From contig NZ_JARXWB010000029.1 in assembly GCF_029892425.1 (NCBI RefSeq), forward strand, positions 41,517 to 105,516: a stretch of DNA of 64,000 bases, in the 5' to 3' direction. The stretch is from Bradyrhizobium sp. BR13661. GTDB taxonomy: Bacteria; Pseudomonadota; Alphaproteobacteria; Rhizobiales; Xanthobacteraceae. Under the pieces are notes generated by a model. The model made no database searches. It saw only the letters and a list, made by a program, of their open reading frames with translations, and had not been told where the DNA came from. This document shows, piece by piece, positions 1-8,901 of this stretch (position 1 is the stretch's first letter; each line of letters begins with the position of its first letter). Position numbers and translations under genes: made by a program.

Positions 1-1
1 G

Positions 2-217
2 ATCGGCCTTGATCCGGAAGGCCGCAAATTCATTCCGCATGTCACGCTGGCCCGGCTGTATGACGCCACCGACCGCGATGTCGCCGACTACCTCTCGATC
101 CGCGGCTACTTCCCGAGCAAAGCCTTCATGGCGGAGCGTTTCGTCCTGTTCTCGTCGCGCGCGTCGACCGGCGGCGGCCCGTACGTGGTCGAGGACGCGT
201 ACGAGCTGTGTGAGTAG
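2..217 (+). CDS. thpR: RNA 2',3'-cyclic phosphodiesterase, C-terminal part (5' end outside window)
   Basis: Only the last 71 codons are present; the reading frame is open from base 2 to the TAG at 215-217. The family (2H phosphoesterases, formerly 2'-5' RNA ligase) opens or hydrolyses 2',3'-cyclic phosphates using two HxTx motifs. The second motif is visible here as HVTLARL, followed by the typical small domain ending in a strand that reads FVLFSSR. The N-terminal half with the first motif lies upstream of the window. The call rests on this motif and the C-terminal pattern, so it is good but not certain. Confidence 0.75.
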   Translation: MGLDPEGRKFIPHVTLARLYDATDRDVADYLSIRGYFPSKAFMAERFVLFSSRASTGGGPYVVEDAYELCE

Positions 218-227
218 CCTGGTTCTC

Positions 228-362
228 GTGTCCCGGACGCTGCGCAGCGCGAAGCGTTGCGCTGCAGAGCCGGGACCCATCTCTCCACGATGGTGATGTA
301 CGAAACAGTGGGTCCCGGCTCTGCGCAGCAGCGTTACACGCTGCGGCGCGTCCGGGGACACG
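228..362. repeat. Long imperfect palindrome between thpR and zapE
   Basis: The arms begin gtgtcccggacgc and end gcgtccggggacac, with an inner stem around gagccgggaccca and tgggtcccggctc. It fills almost the whole gap and resembles the other dispersed palindromes in this window. It could fold in RNA from either strand. Confidence 0.75.
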
Positions 363-427
363 GAACGCATAGCCCGTCCACCAATTGACGGCTTGCAATT
401 TCCGCCGGTCTCTGGCGGTAAAGGGCG

Positions 428-1612
428 ATGCTCTCCACCCCAAATTCCTCCTTCAGCGAAGCCTACCAAGCCCAGATCGCCTCCGGCGCGATCGAGCCCG
501 ATGCTGCGCAGGCCGAAGTGGCCGAGGCCTATGCGGCGCTCGATTTGCGGCTCGCCAACTACAGCCCCAAGCGCAAGCAGGGCCTGCTCGCCCGCCTGTT
601 CAGCGGCGACAAGGATGAGGCGCCGCGCGGACTCTACATCCACGGCGAGGTCGGCCGCGGCAAGACCATGCTGATGGACCTGTTCTTCCAGCACTCCAAT
701 GTCGAGCACAAGCGCCGCGCGCATTTCCACGAATTCATGGCCGATGTGCATGAGCGCATCTACGACTATCGCCAGGGCATTGCCCGCGGACAGATTCCGG
801 ATGGCGATGTCATCGCGCTGACGGCGCATGCGATCTTCGAGGAGAGCTGGCTGCTCTGCTTCGACGAATTCCACGTCACCGACATTGCCGACGCGATGAT
901 CCTCGGCCGCCTGTTCGCAAAGCTGTTCGAGCTTGGCACCGTCGTGGTCGCAACCTCCAACGTCGCGCCCGACGATCTCTACAAGGGCGGTTTGAACCGC
1001 GCGCTGTTCCTGCCCTTCATCAAGCAGATCACCGACCACATGGACGTCTCGCGTCTCGATGCGCGCACCGACTTCCGGCTGGAAAAACTTCAGGGCGTAC
1101 CGATGTGGTTGACGCCTGCGGATGGCGATGCCGACGCTGCGCTCAACAAGGCCTGGGTGAAGATGACCGGCAACGCCAAGTGCAAGTCGCGCGACATCCA
1201 GATCAAGGGGCGCACCCTGCACGTGCCGTGCTCGGCCCATGGTGTCGCGCGCTTCGGCTTTGCCGATCTCTGCGAGAAGCCGCTTGGTGCATCCGATTAC
1301 CTCAGGCTGGCGCACGACTATCACACCATCCTGGTCGACCATATTCCAGTGATGGACTTCTCCCAGCGCAACGCCGCCAAGCGCTTCATCACGCTGATCG
1401 ACACGCTCTATGACAATGCCGTGAAGCTGATGGCCTCGGCCGATGCCAACCCTATCTCGCTGTACCTCGCCCATGAGGGCACCGAGGCGATGGAGTTCAA
1501 GCGGACCTCGTCGCGCCTGATCGAGATGAGTTCGGAATCCTATCTGGCGCTGCCTCACGGCCGCAAGGATTCCACCGCCAGCGGCTCGACCAAAGGCCTG
1601 GTCGAGACTTAA
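428..1612 (+). CDS. zapE: Cell division protein ZapE / AFG1-like AAA ATPase
   Basis: This 394-residue protein matches the AFG1/ZapE family, P-loop ATPases associated with the Z-ring in bacteria and with mitochondrial protein quality control in eukaryotes. The Walker A motif GEVGRGKT lies near residues 73-80 and the Walker B LLCFDEFHVTD near 143-153, followed by the family segment VVATSNVAPDDLYKGGL. The length is normal for the family. The ATG at 428 is the first start in frame and fits the expected N-terminus. It sits upstream of mdh but is separated from it by a palindromic repeat, so co-transcription is uncertain. The cytoplasmic location is inferred from the lack of a signal peptide. Confidence 0.92.
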   Translation: MLSTPNSSFSEAYQAQIASGAIEPDAAQAEVAEAYAALDLRLANYSPKRKQGLLARLFSGDKDEAPRGLYIHGEVGRGKTMLMDLFFQHSNVEHKRRAHFHEFMADVHERIYDYRQGIARGQIPDGDVIALTAHAIFEESWLLCFDEFHVTDIADAMILGRLFAKLFELGTVVVATSNVAPDDLYKGGLNRALFLPFIKQITDHMDVSRLDARTDFRLEKLQGVPMWLTPADGDADAALNKAWVKMTGNAKCKSRDIQIKGRTLHVPCSAHGVARFGFADLCEKPLGASDYLRLAHDYHTILVDHIPVMDFSQRNAAKRFITLIDTLYDNAVKLMASADANPISLYLAHEGTEAMEFKRTSSRLIEMSSESYLALPHGRKDSTASGSTKGLVET

Positions 1613-1626
1613 GTCCTATCTCTGCC

Positions 1627-1733
1627 CGTCATTCCGGGGCGCGCGGAGCGCGAGCCCGGAATCCATCGCGCCACCAACTCTGCCGCCCGATGGATTCCGG
1701 GCCTGCGCCTGCCGGCGCATCCCGGAATGACGG
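1627..1733. repeat. Dispersed palindromic repeat (cgtcattccggg family)
   Basis: The left arm starts cgtcattccggggcgcg and the right arm ends catcccggaatgacgg. The same outer arms recur at 17193-17295. It lies in the gap between zapE and mdh. Confidence 0.8.
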
Positions 1734-1787
1734 AGCGGGTATGCTGGCTGCTTTCTCGTCAAGCCCGACAATTGGGCATCCACCGAC

Positions 1788-1814
1788 TTGAACGGGGGAA
1801 GCGAAAGGGATAAC
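1788..1814 (+). promoter_or_regulatory. Candidate promoter for mdh
   Basis: TTGAAC at 1788-1793 and GATAAC at 1809-1814, spaced by 15 bases (16 if ATAACC is taken as the -10), lie about 45 bases before the mdh start. Pattern match only; a transcription start map would decide. Confidence 0.25.
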
Positions 1815-1859
1815 CACCCATCAGTTTTCCCTCCTCACGTGTCTAAAGGACAGGTTCAC

Positions 1860-2828
1860 ATGGCGCGCGACAAGATTGCTTTGATTGGCTCCGGCCAGAT
1901 CGGCGGAACGCTGGCTCACCTCATCGGGCTGAAAGAACTGGGCGACGTCGTGATGTTCGACATCGCCGAGGGCGTGCCGCAGGGCAAGGCGCTCGACATC
2001 GCGCAGTCCTCGCCGGTCGACGGTTTCGACGCGCACTATACCGGCGCCAACTCCTACGAGGCTCTCGACAACGCCAAGGTCTGCATCGTCACCGCCGGCG
2101 TGCCGCGCAAGCCCGGCATGAGCCGCGACGACCTCCTCTCCATCAACCTCAAGGTCATGGAGCAGGTCGGTGCCGGCATCAAGAAGTACGCCCCCGACGC
2201 CTTCGTCATCTGCATCACCAACCCGCTCGACGCGATGGTCTGGGCGCTGCAGAAGGCCTCCGGCCTGCCGCACAAGAAGGTCGTCGGCATGGCCGGCGTG
2301 CTCGACTCCGCCCGCTTCCGCTACTTCCTGGCCGACGAGTTCAACGTCTCCGTCGAGGACGTCACCGCCTTCGTGCTGGGCGGCCATGGCGACACCATGG
2401 TGCCGCTGGTGAAGTACTCGACCGTCGCCGGCATCCCGCTGCCCGACCTCGTCAAGATGGGCTGGACCTCGCAGGCGCGCCTCGACGAGATCGTCGATCG
2501 CACCCGCAACGGCGGCGCCGAGATCGTCAACCTGCTCAAGACCGGCTCCGCCTTCTACGCCCCGGCTGCCTCGGCGATCGCAATGGCCGAGAGCTATCTG
2601 CGTGACAAGAAGCGCGTGCTGCCGTCGGCCGCCTACCTCAACGGCGAATACGGCGTGAAGGACATGTATGTCGGCGTGCCCGTCGTGATCGGCTCCAAGG
2701 GCGTCGAGCGCGTCGTCGAGATCGAGCTCGCCGGCAAGGACCGCGAGGCCTTCGACAAGTCGGTCGGCGCGGTGCAGGGCCTGGTCGACGCCTGCAAGAA
2801 GATCGCACCCGATCTTCTCGGCCGCTAA
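1860..2828 (+). CDS. mdh: Malate dehydrogenase (NAD-dependent, LDH-like type)
   Basis: It oxidises malate to oxaloacetate in the TCA cycle, in the cytoplasm. The protein has 322 residues, the usual length. The Rossmann motif GSGQIGG lies at residues 10-16, the substrate-binding arginine loop VPRKPGMSRDD near 80-90, and the catalytic histidine in GGHGDTMVP near residue 176. I chose the ATG at 1860 because an aaaggaca Shine-Dalgarno precedes it and it gives the standard N-terminus; an in-frame extension to 1788 is open but would run through the promoter candidate. It heads the TCA gene block, and a strong terminator follows, so it is probably its own transcription unit. Confidence 0.97.
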   Translation: MARDKIALIGSGQIGGTLAHLIGLKELGDVVMFDIAEGVPQGKALDIAQSSPVDGFDAHYTGANSYEALDNAKVCIVTAGVPRKPGMSRDDLLSINLKVMEQVGAGIKKYAPDAFVICITNPLDAMVWALQKASGLPHKKVVGMAGVLDSARFRYFLADEFNVSVEDVTAFVLGGHGDTMVPLVKYSTVAGIPLPDLVKMGWTSQARLDEIVDRTRNGGAEIVNLLKTGSAFYAPAASAIAMAESYLRDKKRVLPSAAYLNGEYGVKDMYVGVPVVIGSKGVERVVEIELAGKDREAFDKSVGAVQGLVDACKKIAPDLLGR

Positions 2829-2840
2829 GGCAAGCAATCC

Positions 2841-2880
2841 CCGCCGAAGATCGAAACCCGGTCTTCGGCGGTTTCATTTC
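2841..2880 (+). terminator. Rho-independent terminator after mdh
   Basis: A perfect 10-bp stem, CCGCCGAAGA (2841-2850) with TCTTCGGCGG (2862-2871), is followed by TTTCATTTC. It starts 12 bases after the mdh stop and separates mdh from sucC. Confidence 0.85.
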
Positions 2881-2940
2881 CGGACCCCGGCTGACCGGGG
2901 CGGGTTCCGGGTCCAAGATCTCGATGTCAACGAATCCGGG

Positions 2941-2968
2941 TTGCAGTTCCTGTGGTATATGGTATGCC
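2941..2968 (+). promoter_or_regulatory. Candidate promoter for the sucCD operon
   Basis: TTGCAG (2941-2946) and TATGCC (2963-2968) are 16 bases apart, just after the mdh terminator and about 60 bases before the sucC start. Weak -10 match; pattern evidence only. Confidence 0.25.
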
Positions 2969-3028
2969 AGCCACAAGACTGAGGTGGGCCCTGAGGGGTC
3001 ACCGCCCGCGGGTTCAGGGAGCGACCAT

Positions 3029-4225
3029 ATGAATATCCATGAATATCAGGCCAAAGCGCTGCTGGGCGAGTTCGGCGTGCCGATCTCCAAGGGCGTACCG
3101 GTCCTCAAGGCGAGCGACGCTGACGCCGCCGCCAAGGCGCTGCCGGGTCCGGTCTATGTGGTGAAGAGCCAGATCCATGCCGGCGGCCGCGGCAAGGGCA
3201 AGTTCAAGGAAGCCTCGGCCGGCGACAAGGGCGGTGTCCGCATCGCCAAGTCGCCCGCGGAGGTCGCCGAATTCGCCAAGCAGATGCTCGGCGCCACGCT
3301 GGTGACCATCCAGACCGGCCCCGCCGGCAAGCAGGTCAACCGCCTCTACATCGAGGACGGCTCCGACATCGACAAGGAGTTCTATCTCTCGATCCTGGTC
3401 GACCGCGAGACCTCGCGCGTCTCCTTCGTCGTCTCGACCGAAGGCGGCGTCAACATCGAGGACGTCGCGCACAACACGCCTGAGAAAATCGTGACCTTCT
3501 CGGTCGATCCCGCGACCGGCATCATGGGCCATCACGGCCGCACCGTCGCCAACGCGCTGAAGCTATCAGGTGATCTCGCCAAGCAGGCTGAAAAACTCAC
3601 CGCGCAGCTCTTTGCGGCCTTCGTCGCCAAGGACATGTCGATGCTGGAGATCAACCCGCTGGTCGTGACCAAGCAGGGCCAGCTCCGCGTGCTCGACGCC
3701 AAGGTGTCGTTCGACGACAACGCCCTGTTCCGTCACCCCGAGGTGCTCACGCTGCGCGACGAGACTGAGGAAGACGCAAAGGAAATCGAGGCGTCGAAGT
3801 ACGACCTCAACTACGTCACCCTCGACGGCAATATCGGCTGCATGGTCAACGGCGCCGGTCTTGCCATGGCGACGATGGACATCATCAAGCTCTACGGCAT
3901 GGCGCCGGCGAACTTCCTCGACGTCGGCGGCAGCGCCAGCAAGGAGAAGGTCGCGGCCGCGTTCAAGATCATCACCGCGGATCCCAACGTGAAGGGCATC
4001 CTGGTCAACATCTTCGGTGGTATCATGAAGTGCGACGTGATCGCCGAAGGCGTCACGGCTGCGGTTCGTGAAGTCGGCCTCAGCGTGCCGCTGGTGGTCC
4101 GTCTCGAGGGCACCAATGTCGAGCTCGGCAAGAAGATCATCCGTGAATCCGGTCTGAACGTGGTGCCGGCCGACAATCTCGATGACGCCGCGCAGAAGAT
4201 CGTGAAGGCCGTCAAGGGAGGCTAA
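3029..4225 (+). CDS. sucC: Succinyl-CoA synthetase beta subunit (ADP/GDP-forming)
   Basis: The 398-residue beta subunit carries the ATP-grasp nucleotide-binding half of succinyl-CoA synthetase, which makes ATP or GTP from succinyl-CoA. The N-terminus MNIHEYQAKALL is the family signature, which fixes the start at 3029 rather than the longer in-frame extension. The ATP-grasp segment around SQIHAGGRGKGKFK and the C-terminal CoA-ligase fold with GGSASKEKVAAAF and VNIFGGIMKCD are all present. It lies 4 bases upstream of a DUF1579 gene, which separates it from sucD. Confidence 0.97.
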   Translation: MNIHEYQAKALLGEFGVPISKGVPVLKASDADAAAKALPGPVYVVKSQIHAGGRGKGKFKEASAGDKGGVRIAKSPAEVAEFAKQMLGATLVTIQTGPAGKQVNRLYIEDGSDIDKEFYLSILVDRETSRVSFVVSTEGGVNIEDVAHNTPEKIVTFSVDPATGIMGHHGRTVANALKLSGDLAKQAEKLTAQLFAAFVAKDMSMLEINPLVVTKQGQLRVLDAKVSFDDNALFRHPEVLTLRDETEEDAKEIEASKYDLNYVTLDGNIGCMVNGAGLAMATMDIIKLYGMAPANFLDVGGSASKEKVAAAFKIITADPNVKGILVNIFGGIMKCDVIAEGVTAAVREVGLSVPLVVRLEGTNVELGKKIIRESGLNVVPADNLDDAAQKIVKAVKGG

Positions 4226-4229
4226 GGCC

Positions 4230-4709
4230 ATGGCCCAGGACCATCTCGCCGCATCATCCCCACTTGCAGAGCATGCGCGCCTCGCCGCGTTCGCCGGCGA
4301 ATGGAATGGTGAAGAGATGGTCTTCCCGTCGCGCTGGACTGCGGGCGGGCCGGCCACCTCGCGCACCGTCGCGCGCATGGATCTCAACGGGTTCTATCTG
4401 ATCCAGGACTCGGTCCAGATGCGCGACGGCAAGCAGGTCTTCGCCACCCACGGCCTCTTCACCTACGATCGCGAGGACCGGACCTACAAATTGTTCTGGT
4501 ACGATTCGCTCGGCTACACGCCGCCCTCGCCCGCCTCCGGCGGGTGGGTCGGCAACACGCTCACGCTGGTGCGCGGCTCGCTCCGCGGCAATGCGCGCCA
4601 CGTCTACGAGATCATCGACGACGCCTCCTACTCGTTGAAGATCCAGTTTTCTCCGGACGCGGAAGGCTGGGCTGACGTGCTCACCGGCGTCTACCGCCGC
4701 ATCCACTGA
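4230..4709 (+). CDS. DUF1579-family protein encoded between sucC and sucD
   Basis: A 159-residue protein of unknown function. The pattern LAAFAGEWNGEE near residues 18-29, then a hydrophobic beta-rich stretch with LNGFYLIQD, DREDRTYKLFWYDS and a GWVGNTLTL segment, matches the DUF1579 beta-barrel family. No signal peptide or membrane segment is seen. The ATG follows the sucC stop by only 4 bases and sucD starts 33 bases after its stop, so it is almost certainly co-transcribed with both subunits of succinyl-CoA synthetase. The position suggests a link to that enzyme or its ligands, but no function can be assigned from sequence. Confidence 0.85.
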   Translation: MAQDHLAASSPLAEHARLAAFAGEWNGEEMVFPSRWTAGGPATSRTVARMDLNGFYLIQDSVQMRDGKQVFATHGLFTYDREDRTYKLFWYDSLGYTPPSPASGGWVGNTLTLVRGSLRGNARHVYEIIDDASYSLKIQFSPDAEGWADVLTGVYRRIH

Positions 4710-4742
4710 CCTCTCACTAGCTAGTTCGCGAAAGCAGACCTC

Positions 4743-5627
4743 ATGTCCATCCTGATCGACAAGAACACCAAGGTCATCTGCCAGGGTTTTACCGGCAAGA
4801 ACGGCACCTTCCACTCGGAGGCCGCCATTGCCTACGGCACCAAGATGGTCGGCGGCACCTCGCCCGGCAAAGGCGGTTCGACCCATCTGAACCTGCCGGT
4901 GTTCGACACCGTCCGTGAGGCGCGCGAGAAGACCGGCGCCGACGCGTCGGTGATCTACGTGCCGCCGCCGGGCGCGGCGGATGCGATCTGCGAAGCCATC
5001 GACGCCGAGATCCCGCTGATCGTCTGCATCACCGAGGGCATTCCCGTCCTCGACATGGTGCGCGTGAAGCGTTCGCTCGCCGCTTCCAAGTCGCGCCTGA
5101 TCGGACCGAACTGCCCGGGCGTCATGACCGCCGGCGAGTGCAAGATCGGCATCATGCCCGCCAACATCTTCAAGACCGGCTCGGTCGGCATCGTCTCCCG
5201 GTCCGGCACGCTGACCTATGAAGCCGTGTTCCAGACCTCCCAGGAAGGCCTCGGCCAGACCACCGCGGTCGGCATCGGCGGCGACCCGGTCAAGGGCACC
5301 GAGTTCATCGACGTGCTGGAAATGCTGCTGGCCGACCCCAAGACCGAGTCGATCATCATGATCGGCGAGATCGGCGGTTCCGCCGAGGAGGACGCCGCCC
5401 AGTTCCTCAAGGACGAAGCCAACCGCGGCCGCAAGAAGCCGATGGTCGGTTTCATCGCCGGCGTCACCGCACCTCCCGGCCGCCGCATGGGCCATGCCGG
5501 CGCGATCATCTCGGGTGGCAAGGGCGACGCCGGTTCCAAGACCGAGGCGATGAAATCCGCTGGGATTACAGTGTCCCCGTCGCCGGCGCGCCTCGGCCAT
5601 ACGCTTGCCGAAAAGTTGAAGGCGTAA
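4743..5627 (+). CDS. sucD: Succinyl-CoA synthetase alpha subunit
   Basis: The 294-residue alpha subunit binds CoA and carries the phosphohistidine of succinyl-CoA synthetase. The N-terminal CoA-binding Rossmann segment (ICQGFTGKNGTFHS), GPNCPGVMT, and the active-site RMGHAGAIISGG near residues 247-258, whose histidine is phosphorylated, are intact. Length is normal. A weak purine tract precedes the ATG. The gene follows a DUF1579 gene and precedes sucA by about 135 bases that contain a GC-rich hairpin. Confidence 0.97.
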   Translation: MSILIDKNTKVICQGFTGKNGTFHSEAAIAYGTKMVGGTSPGKGGSTHLNLPVFDTVREAREKTGADASVIYVPPPGAADAICEAIDAEIPLIVCITEGIPVLDMVRVKRSLAASKSRLIGPNCPGVMTAGECKIGIMPANIFKTGSVGIVSRSGTLTYEAVFQTSQEGLGQTTAVGIGGDPVKGTEFIDVLEMLLADPKTESIIMIGEIGGSAEEDAAQFLKDEANRGRKKPMVGFIAGVTAPPGRRMGHAGAIISGGKGDAGSKTEAMKSAGITVSPSPARLGHTLAEKLKA

Positions 5628-5689
5628 TTCACTTCTTCGTGCTTTTCCGGGCGAAGTTTCGCGGCAAATAGGGTAAATGGTGCCAATCG

Positions 5690-5717
5690 CGTCGGGCCTC
5701 TGCCGGGGAGCCCGACG
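5690..5717 (+). other. Intergenic hairpin between sucD and sucA
   Basis: CGTCGGGC (5690-5697) pairs with GCCCGACG (5710-5717) across a 12-base loop. No T-tract follows, so it is not a classic terminator; it may mark an mRNA processing or stability site that sets subunit ratios. Inference only. Confidence 0.4.
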
Positions 5718-5763
5718 CCAGCGCCGTTTGTTATGCGCGAACCGAAATCGCCAGGAACCCAGT

Positions 5764-8721
5764 ATGTCTCGCCAGGACGCGAACGCAGCCTTTGCCCTTT
5801 CTTCGTTTTTGCAGGGCACCAACGCCACCTATATCGACGAAATCTACGCCCGCTACGAGAAGGACCCGTCCTCGGTCGACGCCGAGTGGCAGGAGTTCTT
5901 CAAGAGCCTCAACGACCAGCCCGCTGACGTCCGGAAGAACGCCGAGGGCCCGTCCTGGGAGCGCGATAACTGGCCGTTGACCCCGAAGGACGACCTGACC
6001 TCGGCGCTCGACGGCAACTGGGCCGAAGTCGAGAAGGCGGTCGGCACCAAGATTGCGGCCAAGGCGCAAGCCAAGGGAGCCGACATCTCCTCCGCCGACC
6101 TGCTCCAGGCCACGCGCGATTCCGTCCGTGCGTTGATGCTGATCCGCTCCTACCGCATGCGCGGCCACTTCCACGCCAAGCTCGATCCGCTCGGCATCGA
6201 AGCCCAGCGCAACCGTGAAGAGCTCGACCCGCGCACCTACGGCTTCAGCGAAGCCGATTTCGACCGAAAAATCTTCCTCGATCACGTGCTCGGCCTCGAA
6301 TATGGCAGCCTGCGCGAGATCACCGCGATCTGCGAGCGCACCTACTGCCAGACGCTCGGCGTCGAGTTCATGCATATCAGCAATGCCGCGCAGAAGGCGT
6401 GGATCCAGGAGCGCATCGAGGGCCCGGACAAGGAAATCTCGTTCACCCGCGAAGGCCGCCGCGCCATCCTGATGAAGCTGGTCGAGGCCGAAGGCTTCGA
6501 AAAGTTCTGCGACACCAAGTTTACCGGCACCAAGCGTTTCGGCCTCGACGGCGGTGAAGCGCTGATCCCCGCGCTCGAGCAGATCATCAAGCGCGGTGGC
6601 AATCTCGGCGTGAAGGAAATCGTGGTCGGCATGCCGCATCGCGGCCGCCTCAATGTGCTGACGCAGGTGATGGGCAAGGCCCATCGCGCGCTGTTTCACG
6701 AGTTCAAGGGCGGCTCGGCCAACCCTGATGCCGTCGAAGGCTCCGGCGACGTCAAGTACCACCTCGGCGCCTCCTCGGACCGCGAGTTCGACGGCAACCG
6801 CATCCATCTGTCGCTGACCGCCAACCCCTCGCATCTCGAGATCGTCGATCCCGTCGTGCTCGGCAAGGTTCGCGCCAAGCAGGACCAGCATGGCGATCCG
6901 CCGGACCAGCGCATCTCGGTGATGCCGCTGCTCATGCATGGCGACGCGGCGTTCGCGGGCCAGGGCGTGGTCGCGGAATGCTTCGGTCTGTCGGACCTGA
7001 AGGGCTACCGCACCGGCGGCTCCGTGCACTTCATCGTCAACAACCAGATCGGCTTCACCACCTATCCGCGCTACTCGCGCTCCTCGCCCTATCCGTCCGA
7101 CGTGGCGAAGATGATCGACGCGCCGATCTTCCACGTGAACGGCGACGATCCGGAAGCGGTGGTGTTCGCCGCGAAGGTCGCGACCGAATTCCGGCAGAAG
7201 TTCCACAAGCCCGTCGTCATCGACATGTGGTGCTATCGCCGCTACGGCCACAATGAGGGCGACGAGCCGGCCTTCACCCAGCCGGTAATGTACAAGCGGA
7301 TTGCGGCCCATCCCTCGACCCTCACGCTCTATTCCAAGCGCCTGATCGCCGAAGGCGTCGTCACCGAGGGTGAGGTCGACAAGCTGAAGGCCGACTGGCG
7401 CGCGCGTCTCGATGCCGAGTTCGAGGCCGGCACCAGCTACAAGCCGAACAAGGCCGACTGGCTCGATGGCAAGTGGGCGGGCTTCAAGATCGCCGACCAG
7501 GAAGAGGATGCGCGTCGCGGCGTCACCGGCGTCGACGTCGCCGAGCTGAAGGACATCGGCCGCAAGATCACCAAGGTGCCGGACGGTTTTCGCGTCCACC
7601 GCACCATCCAGCGCTTCCTCGACAACCGCGCGAAGGCGATCGACACTGGCGCCGGCATCGACTGGGCGACCGGTGAGGCGCTGGCGTTCTGCACGCTGCT
7701 CGCTGAAAACCATCACGTCCGTCTGTCCGGACAGGACTCCGAGCGCGGCACCTTCTCGCAGCGCCACTCGGTCCTGATCGACCAGGAGGACGAGAGCCGC
7801 TACACGCCGTTCAACCATCTCGGCAGCGAGCAGGGCCATTACGAGGTCATCAACTCGCTGCTGTCGGAAGAAGCCGTGCTCGGCTTCGAATACGGTTACT
7901 CGCTCGCCGAACCGAACACGCTGACCTTGTGGGAAGCCCAGTTCGGCGACTTCGCCAACGGTGCGCAGGTCGTGTTCGACCAATTCATCTCCTCGGGCGA
8001 ACGCAAATGGCTGCGCATGTCCGGTCTCGTCTGCTTGCTGCCGCACGGCTATGAGGGCCAGGGACCCGAGCATTCCTCGGCGCGTCTGGAGCGCTACCTG
8101 CAGATGTCCGCCGAAGACAACATGCAGGTGGTCTATCCGACGACGCCGGCGAACTACTTCCACGTGCTGCGCCGCCAGCTGCATCGTGAGATCCGCAAGC
8201 CGCTGATCCTGATGACGCCGAAGTCGCTGCTGCGTCACAAGCGGGCGGTCTCGCGTCTGGAGGAGCTCGCCAAGGGCACGACCTTCCACCGCATCCTCTA
8301 TGATGACGCCCAGATGCTGCCGAACGAGCCGATCAAGCTCGTTCCGGACGAGAAGATCCGCCGCATCGTGCTGTGCTCGGGCAAGGTCTATTACGACCTC
8401 TACGAGGAACGCGAGAAGCGCGGCATCGACGACATCTACCTGATGCGTGTCGAGCAGCTCTATCCGGTGCCGCTGAAGGCGCTGGTGGCCGAGCTGTCCC
8501 GCTTCAAGAAGGCGGAAGTGATCTGGTGCCAGGAAGAGCCCCGCAACATGGGTGCCTGGCACTTCATCGAGCCCTATCTGGAATGGGTGCTGAACCAGGT
8601 GAACGGCGTGAGCCGGCGTCCGCGTTATGTCGGCCGCGCCGCTTCCGCTGCGACCGCGACTGGCCTGATGTCCAAGCATCAGGCTCAGCTGAAGGCGTTC
8701 CTGGACGAAGCACTGAGCTGA
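5764..8721 (+). CDS. sucA: 2-oxoglutarate dehydrogenase E1 component
   Basis: The thiamine-diphosphate-dependent E1 decarboxylates 2-oxoglutarate and hands succinyl to the lipoyl arm of SucB. The protein has 985 residues, normal for the family. The N-terminal E2-interacting segment (SSFLQGTNATYIDEIYARY) gives the start at 5764. The ThDP region with GMPHRGRLNVL near residues 298-308, HVNGDDPEAV and RYGHNEGDEPAFTQP follows, and the C-terminal transketolase-like half ends in the usual QEEPRNMGAWHF segment. It is followed after 180 bases by sucB, so the complex genes probably form one unit. Confidence 0.97.
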   Translation: MSRQDANAAFALSSFLQGTNATYIDEIYARYEKDPSSVDAEWQEFFKSLNDQPADVRKNAEGPSWERDNWPLTPKDDLTSALDGNWAEVEKAVGTKIAAKAQAKGADISSADLLQATRDSVRALMLIRSYRMRGHFHAKLDPLGIEAQRNREELDPRTYGFSEADFDRKIFLDHVLGLEYGSLREITAICERTYCQTLGVEFMHISNAAQKAWIQERIEGPDKEISFTREGRRAILMKLVEAEGFEKFCDTKFTGTKRFGLDGGEALIPALEQIIKRGGNLGVKEIVVGMPHRGRLNVLTQVMGKAHRALFHEFKGGSANPDAVEGSGDVKYHLGASSDREFDGNRIHLSLTANPSHLEIVDPVVLGKVRAKQDQHGDPPDQRISVMPLLMHGDAAFAGQGVVAECFGLSDLKGYRTGGSVHFIVNNQIGFTTYPRYSRSSPYPSDVAKMIDAPIFHVNGDDPEAVVFAAKVATEFRQKFHKPVVIDMWCYRRYGHNEGDEPAFTQPVMYKRIAAHPSTLTLYSKRLIAEGVVTEGEVDKLKADWRARLDAEFEAGTSYKPNKADWLDGKWAGFKIADQEEDARRGVTGVDVAELKDIGRKITKVPDGFRVHRTIQRFLDNRAKAIDTGAGIDWATGEALAFCTLLAENHHVRLSGQDSERGTFSQRHSVLIDQEDESRYTPFNHLGSEQGHYEVINSLLSEEAVLGFEYGYSLAEPNTLTLWEAQFGDFANGAQVVFDQFISSGERKWLRMSGLVCLLPHGYEGQGPEHSSARLERYLQMSAEDNMQVVYPTTPANYFHVLRRQLHREIRKPLILMTPKSLLRHKRAVSRLEELAKGTTFHRILYDDAQMLPNEPIKLVPDEKIRRIVLCSGKVYYDLYEEREKRGIDDIYLMRVEQLYPVPLKALVAELSRFKKAEVIWCQEEPRNMGAWHFIEPYLEWVLNQVNGVSRRPRYVGRAASAATATGLMSKHQAQLKAFLDEALS

Positions 8722-8901
8722 ACTTCTTCGAACTGCGTCATGCCCCGCCCCAGTGCGCTCTTGCGCACGAGGGCGGAGCATCCGGTCAGACGTGACGTCC
8801 TCGTGAATGCGATGCGTCCCGGCTTGCTGGGTGGCCTGCTTTTCGCTGGCCGTGACATCAGGAATTCATGACCGCATTGGCGATCCCTTAAGGAAAAGAC
8901 C

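Noticed and set aside
5731..8781. Very long minus-strand open frame (over 1000 codons) opposite sucA
   Set aside because: It is the antisense shadow of sucA, caused by high third-position G+C. Its product is His/Asp/Arg-rich with no family pattern.
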